Shown piece after piece: positions 48,459-53,964 of a stretch of DNA of 53,964 nt. Numbering within the stretch: position 1 is the stretch's first letter; each line of letters opens with the position of its first letter. The position numbers and the translations under genes were made by a program. The stretch comes from Clostridium sp. CAG:1000 (GTDB taxonomy: Bacteria; Bacillota_I; Bacilli_A; RF39; UBA660): contig HG000338.1 of the NCBI GenBank assembly GCA_000436975.1, positions 1 to 53,964 of the forward strand. The letters run 5' to 3'. The notes under the pieces are model-generated. The model saw only the letters and a program-made list of their open reading frames with translations. It was not told where the DNA came from and searched no databases.

Positions 48459-50612
48459 TTATACATTTTTCATTAATGTATTTCTATCAGTAGCATATAA
48501 TGTTTTAACAGATTTATTAAAAGAATCAATACTACCAAGTATTATCAAAGACTTTTTAGCTCTAGTAACTGCTGTATAAAGTAATTTGTTATAAAACATT
48601 CTACTAAAACTTTTTGCTAGTACCACTACTACATTATCATATTCACTCCCTTGGCTTTTATGAATGCTAACTGCATAAGCCAAATTAAATTTATCTGAGT
48701 CAGTTGATGTATAAGTAACATTGTTCCCTATATAATCTATATCAATAAATATTTTATTATCAACATTTCTTATATCTGTAATATATCCAATATCCCCATT
48801 AAATACGTTATTTTCTACATCATTAACAAGTTGTATTACTTTATCATTAATTTTGTAATATTTATCACCAATTAAATATTTATCTTCGTTTTTATTAAAT
48901 AATTCAGACATATTCTTATTTAAATTATCTATTCCATTTAATCCTTTATACATAGGAGCTAAAACTTGAAAATTATCTACTTTAATATCTTTTTTAATAG
49001 CTTTAGAAACTATTTCATTTAAGTAAGGTATAATTTCTTCGTCTCTACATTCTATAAACTTAAAATCATTATAGTCAGGAAAGGATAAAAATTCTTTTTG
49101 TTCCTTAATATCTTTAGCAAGTGTTGTAATATAGCTTCCCTCTTTAACTCTATAAATTGTATCTAAATATTTACTTTTAATAGTTGGCAAGTTTATTAAA
49201 TCATTTAATAAGTCACCAGGTCCGATAGATGGTAACTGATTAACATCTCCTACTAAAATTATTTTAACATTGCTTTTAAGACCTTTTAATAGTGAAGAAA
49301 ATAAAAATATATCAATCATACTTGCTTCATCTACAATAATTATTTTTTCACTTGCTTTATTAAACTCATCAATACCAAATGCTGATAATTCTTTATTCCA
49401 CTTTAAAAACTTATGTATTGTATATCCTGGAGCCCCCACCGCTTCAGTCATTCTCTTAGCACTTCTACCTGTTGGCGCAAGTAATGCAATATCTCTTGAT
49501 TCAACTCCTAGTTTATTTTTTAATATTTCTACTATTGCTCTTATAATAGTAGTCTTACCAGTCCCAGGCCCTCCTGTAATAATATAAAAATTATTTAAAA
49601 TTGATGCACTTATCGCAGACTTTTGACTTTCATTAAAACTAATAGAATATTTTTTTTCATAGTCTTTGATATATTTAGATATTTTTTCTTTATCATAAAC
49701 ATTTTTAATCTTATTTAAGTTATTGATCATATTCATAATAAACATTTCACAATCATAATAATTATATAATAAGTAACAATCATTAATTTCTATTATCTTT
49801 TTATTTCTTTTTAACTTATCAATATTAAGTAAAAATATATCAATAGTAAAATTATTATTAAAACACCTTTTAAGTCTTAAAAACAATTCTTCTTTTCTTA
49901 TTAAAGTATCTCCTGTTTCATAACAATAATTATTTATTAAGTATTCTATTAAAGCAAGTACTCTATACTCATGCATTTCATAATTATATTTAAGAAATAT
50001 ATTATCTAATTTAACAAATGATATATATTCTTTTAATTCATAAATGTTGTTTTCTATGACATCAAAAATTGAATTACCATATAAATTTAAAAGTTCAATT
50101 GCTTCTTTAACAGTAAAACCATATGTACCAAGTTTAACTATTAATTCTTGATTTAATTCACTTTCAGTTATTTTATCATGCATCATTTTTGCTTTTTTTA
50201 ATGTCATACCACTTATTAATGCTAATTTTTCATAATCAGTTTTTATCACATTTATAGTATCAATGCCAAATTTTTCTACTATTCTTTGAGCTGTTTTAGT
50301 ACCAACTCCTTTAAAAAAGCCACTGCTTAGATATACTATTATACTATCTATGTCAGATGGTTCTTTTATCTCATAACTTTCTGTTGAAAACTGAGTTCCA
50401 TATTTTTTATGATGTGAAAGTTCTCCATAAAATATATAATCAATTTCATTATTTAATTCATTAAAGTTACCAGTAAAACTTATAGTTTTATTTACATATT
50501 TTAAAAGTTCTTCATCATTACTTTCTTTTACTCTAAAAACTCCAACTTTATATGGACCACTATTACTTTCATAAATAATACTTTTTACATTTCCAACTAT
50601 ATATTTCTTCAT
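48459..50612 (-). CDS. recD2: RecD2-family ATP-dependent DNA helicase
   Basis: A protein of 717 residues: N-terminal OB-like and helix-hairpin-helix region (about 1-300, GFFKGVGTKTAQRIVEKFG), then superfamily 1B helicase motifs: Walker A GGPGTGKT (347-354), VDEASMID (DEAS 428-431), GDVNQLPSIGPGDLL and AVSIHKSQGSEYDNV, AVTRAKKSL. RecD2 is a 5'-3' helicase in repair and replication not associated with RecBC. There is no clear Shine-Dalgarno before the ATG at 50612, which is unusual for this window, so it may be translated by coupling or from a leaderless message. Confidence 0.95.
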   Translation of the reverse strand: MKKYIVGNVKSIIYESNSGPYKVGVFRVKESNDEELLKYVNKTISFTGNFNELNNEIDYIFYGELSHHKKYGTQFSTESYEIKEPSDIDSIIVYLSSGFFKGVGTKTAQRIVEKFGIDTINVIKTDYEKLALISGMTLKKAKMMHDKITESELNQELIVKLGTYGFTVKEAIELLNLYGNSIFDVIENNIYELKEYISFVKLDNIFLKYNYEMHEYRVLALIEYLINNYCYETGDTLIRKEELFLRLKRCFNNNFTIDIFLLNIDKLKRNKKIIEINDCYLLYNYYDCEMFIMNMINNLNKIKNVYDKEKISKYIKDYEKKYSISFNESQKSAISASILNNFYIITGGPGTGKTTIIRAIVEILKNKLGVESRDIALLAPTGRSAKRMTEAVGAPGYTIHKFLKWNKELSAFGIDEFNKASEKIIIVDEASMIDIFLFSSLLKGLKSNVKIILVGDVNQLPSIGPGDLLNDLINLPTIKSKYLDTIYRVKEGSYITTLAKDIKEQKEFLSFPDYNDFKFIECRDEEIIPYLNEIVSKAIKKDIKVDNFQVLAPMYKGLNGIDNLNKNMSELFNKNEDKYLIGDKYYKINDKVIQLVNDVENNVFNGDIGYITDIRNVDNKIFIDIDYIGNNVTYTSTDSDKFNLAYAVSIHKSQGSEYDNVVVVLAKSFSRMFYNKLLYTAVTRAKKSLIILGSIDSFNKSVKTLYATDRNTLMKNV

Positions 50613-50641
50613 ATGAATATATTAACACAAATAAATCAAAA

Positions 50642-52423
50642 TTAGTATTTTTTTATAAATAAATATTTGTAAACAATAACGATTATAATGGACACTATGA
50701 ATGATAACAATTTATAATAAGAAAAATAACTAATTTTAATAACATGTCTTCCACTTTTTATCTTAATACCAACTAAATCATTATTAACTTTATAATATGG
50801 AGTTTTCTTACCATCAACTTTAATATGAAAAAATTTATCATATTTATACTTAGTAATTATATAACCATCTTTATCAAGATTAACATTTATCTTCTTATCT
50901 TGTACTTTATTAAATACTATATTATTCATATAAAAGCATTCAAAATTATTAAAATCAAACTTATTGCTAATATTTATCTCTAATGTATCGCTTTTATTTA
51001 AAAATGTATATTCATTATTCATTAATGAGTTATTATTAATTTTAATATTATCAGTACTTCTAATTATTAATACTTTATTTTTAATAAGAGAAGTGTTTAT
51101 AACTATTCTACCCTTACCAAAATATTTATTGTTATCATGTTTTATTTCTTTACTCATATAAATAATATCACTATTATTTATATAGTATTTTTTTAGATTA
51201 CTATTATAATCATAATTATTAGAATCATTTATAATAACGTAATTCGTAAGAAGTTCATTTTTATAAGGAAAACTATATTTATTAAAACTCTTTGTATTAA
51301 AGTCATTATAATTTATATAGTTATATCTTTTAATATCATTAATGTATTTACCACTATAACAAGCACTAGAATAAATAATAAAATATAAAATCATTAATAG
51401 CAAAGAAGTCTTATTGTCATTACTAATAAAAATAAATATAACCAGTGAAAACAAATAATCAATGTAATTAGAATTAGTCTTATCAAAAAGAATAATGAGT
51501 AAAATAAGTACAATAAATAATTTATATATGGTTTCTTTCTTAATTTTATCATTTAAAATGTTTTCAAGTAAAACACATATAGATAGAATATATATTGTAA
51601 ATAACAGGCTAATATCAAAGTTAAACATTATATTAAGTATAATACTAAATGATAAAGCAAAAAATAAATATATATTTTTTTTATTCTTAGTAAAATATAA
51701 AGATACTATTGATATAAGAATAATTATTGATGTATTAATATCATAATGAAATATGAATCCACTATATTTATATAAAATAATTGGTAAATATATAAATAAT
51801 ACTGATATTAGAGATAACAAAATTAGTTTTATAAAATAAGTAAACTCTTTCCTATTAAATTTATTATTATATAAATAATATAATACAAAAATAATACTTG
51901 TTAAAAATAAGTATTTATAATTAGTAAGAGCTATCATAACAATAGAAAATATTAATAGTTTATTATTCTTTTTTGAATATTTAGATATAGATATAAGCCC
52001 TAACATAAAAAACGGTAAATAATTAGTATAAATAACTTCATTAAATATATTTGTTAAATATGGAGTAAATATCATAAAAAGAATGGATCCATATAAACAT
52101 ATATTATTATTAAATTTGTAAGTCTTTAATAATTTATAAAATAAAATAATTCCTAGAAAAACATTAATAATATTAAAACATATTAATAAATATTTTGTAT
52201 TAATAAAAGGAATAAATATAAGTATAAAAGTAGTTATGTTATATAAACCTAAATAAATATAATAATAAATGTTTTCATACCCAATATTAAAAATATTTAT
52301 ATTATCTATCTTATTAAAATATGAATTATCCATTCCATTATAATATTTTGTAAACATAAAAAATATTAATATTAGAAATATTATAGATATAATTAATAAG
52401 TTTTTCTTATCACTTCTATTCAT
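50642..52423 (-). CDS. Large polytopic membrane protein, YfhO-like
   Basis: A protein of 593 residues with about twelve hydrophobic segments, very rich in asparagine, isoleucine and tyrosine, followed by a C-terminal extracellular region (about 430-575) with VKVDGKKTPYYKVNNDLVGI and KSGRHVIKISYFSYYKLL, the pattern ending YfhO-type proteins (glycosylation of lipoteichoic acids). The N-terminal helices lack an obvious glycosyltransferase DxD. The promoter starts at 52431, so the message would begin at or next to the ATG at 52423, with no Shine-Dalgarno: a probable leaderless gene. Confidence 0.75.
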   Translation of the reverse strand: MNRSDKKNLLIISIIFLILIFFMFTKYYNGMDNSYFNKIDNINIFNIGYENIYYYIYLGLYNITTFILIFIPFINTKYLLICFNIINVFLGIILFYKLLKTYKFNNNICLYGSILFMIFTPYLTNIFNEVIYTNYLPFFMLGLISISKYSKKNNKLLIFSIVMIALTNYKYLFLTSIIFVLYYLYNNKFNRKEFTYFIKLILLSLISVLFIYLPIILYKYSGFIFHYDINTSIIILISIVSLYFTKNKKNIYLFFALSFSIILNIMFNFDISLLFTIYILSICVLLENILNDKIKKETIYKLFIVLILLIILFDKTNSNYIDYLFSLVIFIFISNDNKTSLLLMILYFIIYSSACYSGKYINDIKRYNYINYNDFNTKSFNKYSFPYKNELLTNYVIINDSNNYDYNSNLKKYYINNSDIIYMSKEIKHDNNKYFGKGRIVINTSLIKNKVLIIRSTDNIKINNNSLMNNEYTFLNKSDTLEINISNKFDFNNFECFYMNNIVFNKVQDKKINVNLDKDGYIITKYKYDKFFHIKVDGKKTPYYKVNNDLVGIKIKSGRHVIKISYFSYYKLLSFIVSIIIVIVYKYLFIKKY

Positions 52424-52430
52424 TAATTTA

Positions 52431-52493
52431 ATTTTACATTTCTAATATATAAAAGTCAAATCTCTTGACTAATTATTAAAAATATTAAATAAT
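52431..52493. promoter_or_regulatory. Divergent back-to-back promoter pair
   Basis: Two TTGACT -35 boxes face outward and are 5 bases apart (minus strand 52454-52459, plus strand 52465-52470), forming the palindrome AGTCAAATCTCTTGACT. Minus: 17 bases to TAAAAT (52431-52436). Plus: 17 bases to AATAAT (52488-52493). The shared palindrome means RNA polymerase cannot occupy both at once and offers a site for one regulator to control both. Confidence 0.7.
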
Positions 52494-52511
52494 TATAATA
52501 GGAGTGTAAAT

Positions 52512-52748
52512 ATGAAAGATAACTATTTTAAAGTGTTAGAAAATGATATTGAAAAAGAATATAAAATAATTAAGGCTTTTAAGCACAAAGGCATCAATTA
52601 TATTATATATACAGATAATGATGAAGACTATTATGCATCTAGATATTCTATTGTAAATGATTCAGTTATTTTAGATGAAATTATACTTGATGAAGAATGG
52701 GATTATATTGATAAAGTTTTAGAAGAATTAGGTGATAAAAATGTATAA
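52512..52748 (+). CDS. DUF1292 family protein
   Basis: A small acidic protein of 78 residues. The C-terminal DEEWDYIDKVLEEL is the family hallmark (DUF1292, YrzB-like), and IIYTDNDEDYYASRYSI corresponds to its central strands. Function unknown in this family. It is the first plus-strand gene, starts after TAGGAGTG and overlaps the lytic transglycosylase start by eight bases. Confidence 0.88.
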   Translation: MKDNYFKVLENDIEKEYKIIKAFKHKGINYIIYTDNDEDYYASRYSIVNDSVILDEIILDEEWDYIDKVLEELGDKNV

Positions 52749-53910
52749 AGTTAGATTTACAATCGGAGATAACGATGTTATAAGATGTAGAGTTAGTCAA
52801 GGAAATGATCACGCTTATATAGAATTAAGTCAAAAAAGTATTTACAATATTTTAAACACTTTAATAAAGCGATATAAACCAATTGATGAAATAGATGAAA
52901 ATTACTCTTATGTAACATTTAAAAATGTCAATGAACAAGAATTAGAATACTATTATGAACAAGAAGAGCAAAGAGAAAAAGAAATAAGAAGGAAAATACA
53001 AGAAGAAAAAAGAAAACAAACTCAAATTAAAAATAAAAAACAAAGAAAAGTAAAAAGAAAAAATAAATTCAAAAGAACTGTTATTGCATTAACACTCGCA
53101 ACAACTGCAACACTAATAGCCGTAGCAAATCAAAAAGAAGCTAATACTTTAGAGTCCCCTGCTTTTGAAGACACTTATAATCCACCTATTGTAGATACAA
53201 ACGGGGTAAACGAATTAACTAAAATAAACATGGATCTTGAATACGATTCTCCTCAAGAGAAAAATAATATAAATGAAGACTCTGAGTTATTAGAACTTGA
53301 TATTGAAGAAAATACACAAAATGAAAAATATTTATATTGCAAAAATAATTATGGGAACTTAATTACTAAATACGCTAATATGTATGGAATAGACCCTAAA
53401 ATTGCAATTGCTGTATTTACTCATGAAAGAGGATATCATAGTGACGTAATGGATCCTGGAGGTGCTATTGGGTTATGCCAAGTACAATTAGATGTATGGG
53501 ATGACAAAGATGTAAAAGCATTTAATTTTGAAACTAACTCTTGGGAAACGTATCATATAAAAGAAGAAAATATCAAGAACCTAGAACAAAATATAAAAGC
53601 AGGAGTAATGATATTACAAGAATCTCTTAGACAAGTAAGTTACATCATATTACAAGGAGTACAAAATTATAACTATGGACTTGGTAATTTAAATGTAGCA
53701 TTCAGGCAGTCTGGTTTAAATGCAGATGAATTAAATGAACAAAACAATAAAGAATGGATGCAATATAGAGATTTAATCAAAGGTGGAGATCCTTTATATA
53801 TTGAACATGTTTTTCAATATGTACCAAGTGATTCTGACTTACATTTTAAAACTCCTGATGGAAAAGATATTAATCTTCACTATGTTGCTCAGAAAAATCT
53901 TACAATGTAA
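52741..53910 (+). CDS. Membrane-anchored lytic transglycosylase (SLT domain)
   Basis: A protein of 389 residues. The N-terminal ~70 residues form a soluble domain of unknown type, followed by a highly charged helical stretch (EEQREKEIRRKIQEEKRK), a basic region and one membrane helix at about 114-130 (TVIALTLATTATLIAVA). The extracytoplasmic part has an SLT/lysozyme-like domain with YANMYGIDPKIAIAVFTHERG (catalytic glutamate in THERG), GGAIGLCQVQ and the closing QNYNYGLGNLN. It cleaves peptidoglycan glycan strands outside the membrane while keeping an N-terminal cytoplasmic domain. The ATG at 52741 follows TAGGTGATA. Transcribed with the DUF1292 gene. Confidence 0.88.
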   Translation: MYKVRFTIGDNDVIRCRVSQGNDHAYIELSQKSIYNILNTLIKRYKPIDEIDENYSYVTFKNVNEQELEYYYEQEEQREKEIRRKIQEEKRKQTQIKNKKQRKVKRKNKFKRTVIALTLATTATLIAVANQKEANTLESPAFEDTYNPPIVDTNGVNELTKINMDLEYDSPQEKNNINEDSELLELDIEENTQNEKYLYCKNNYGNLITKYANMYGIDPKIAIAVFTHERGYHSDVMDPGGAIGLCQVQLDVWDDKDVKAFNFETNSWETYHIKEENIKNLEQNIKAGVMILQESLRQVSYIILQGVQNYNYGLGNLNVAFRQSGLNADELNEQNNKEWMQYRDLIKGGDPLYIEHVFQYVPSDSDLHFKTPDGKDINLHYVAQKNLTM

Positions 53911-53923
53911 AAAAGAGCTTTAA

Positions 53924-53964
53924 TGAAGTGATATGATAAAAGTAGACAGTCTAAAAAAAGACCA
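53924..53964 (+). mobile_element. Possible IS3-type insertion sequence end (partial, at window edge)
   Basis: The last 41 bases, beginning TGAAGTGATATGATAAAAG and continuing with TAGACAGTCTAAAAAAAGAC, resemble the terminal inverted repeat and start of IS3/IS150-type elements, where a short TG... start is followed by AAAAGTAGACA. A frame beginning MIKVDSLKKD opens at 53933. The window ends before any transposase can be seen, so this rests on sequence pattern alone. Confidence 0.35.

Noticed and set aside
1..53964. tRNA, rRNA and SRP RNA genes
   Set aside because: No T-loop or anticodon-arm consensus, rRNA core or SRP-like stem was seen in the short gaps between genes.

Overview
The window is very AT-rich and densely packed. 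No gap exceeds about 250 bases, and no tRNA, rRNA or CRISPR array was seen. TGA is used as a stop, Shine-Dalgarno sequences are strong, and the gene set includes a T-box ahead of leuS, an L10 leader ahead of rplJ-rplL, an rplJ-rplL-methyltransferase-rpoB-rpoC block, RecD2, RNase J, CdaA/CdaR, NrnA, SpoVS and an ECF-truA cluster. Together these point to a low-GC Bacillota, most likely an uncultured gut lineage of Bacilli near Erysipelotrichales, RF39 or the Mollicutes. That placement is inferred from gene content and composition, not from a search.

Every gene from 1 to about 52.4 kb is on the minus strand. Only the last two are on the plus strand, leaving from a divergent promoter pair. In order of increasing coordinate: leuS behind a small membrane protein and a leucine T-box; a GH31 glycosidase homologue with an altered acid/base residue, downstream of a HerA-like ATPase; ecfA1-ecfA2-ecfT-truA, whose ATPases are degenerate; a prepilin-like protein; ackA-nrnA-engB; a degenerate RNase J with a cysteine desulfurase and thiI; an unrecognised two-gene cassette (18916-20150) of visibly higher GC; rpoZ; a group with two ASCH proteins, an SGNH hydrolase and trmL; an arsR-cadA-sufC-sufB operon behind a clear operator-promoter; a CotD-like protein; an operon of a VWA protein, an XpaC-like protein and a solute-binding-like protein; and ffh.

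From 32.7 to 45.4 kb come rpoC, rpoB, an RsmC-like methyltransferase, rplL and rplJ, then a prepilin-headed protein with DUF285/BspA repeats, then cdaR-cdaA. The end of the minus-strand block holds a small MutS-domain-I-like protein, spoVS, a membrane protein, an AI-2E family transporter, recD2 and a large YfhO-like membrane protein. The plus strand adds a DUF1292 protein, a membrane-anchored lytic transglycosylase and, at the very edge, a possible IS3-type terminus.

The most notable observations are: natural rifampicin-resistance-type residues in RpoB; an ECF transporter whose ATPases appear to have lost one composite ATP site; an RNase J that lacks several metal ligands; the arsR-cadA-sufCB operon, which couples a Zn/Cd exporter to a minimal Fe-S assembly pair; a prepilin fused to DUF285 repeats behind palindromic operator candidates; and three unlisted small genes, one of which appears to start at AUU. 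Many intrinsic terminators are built from the last codons of the gene they end, a consistent sign of genome compaction.
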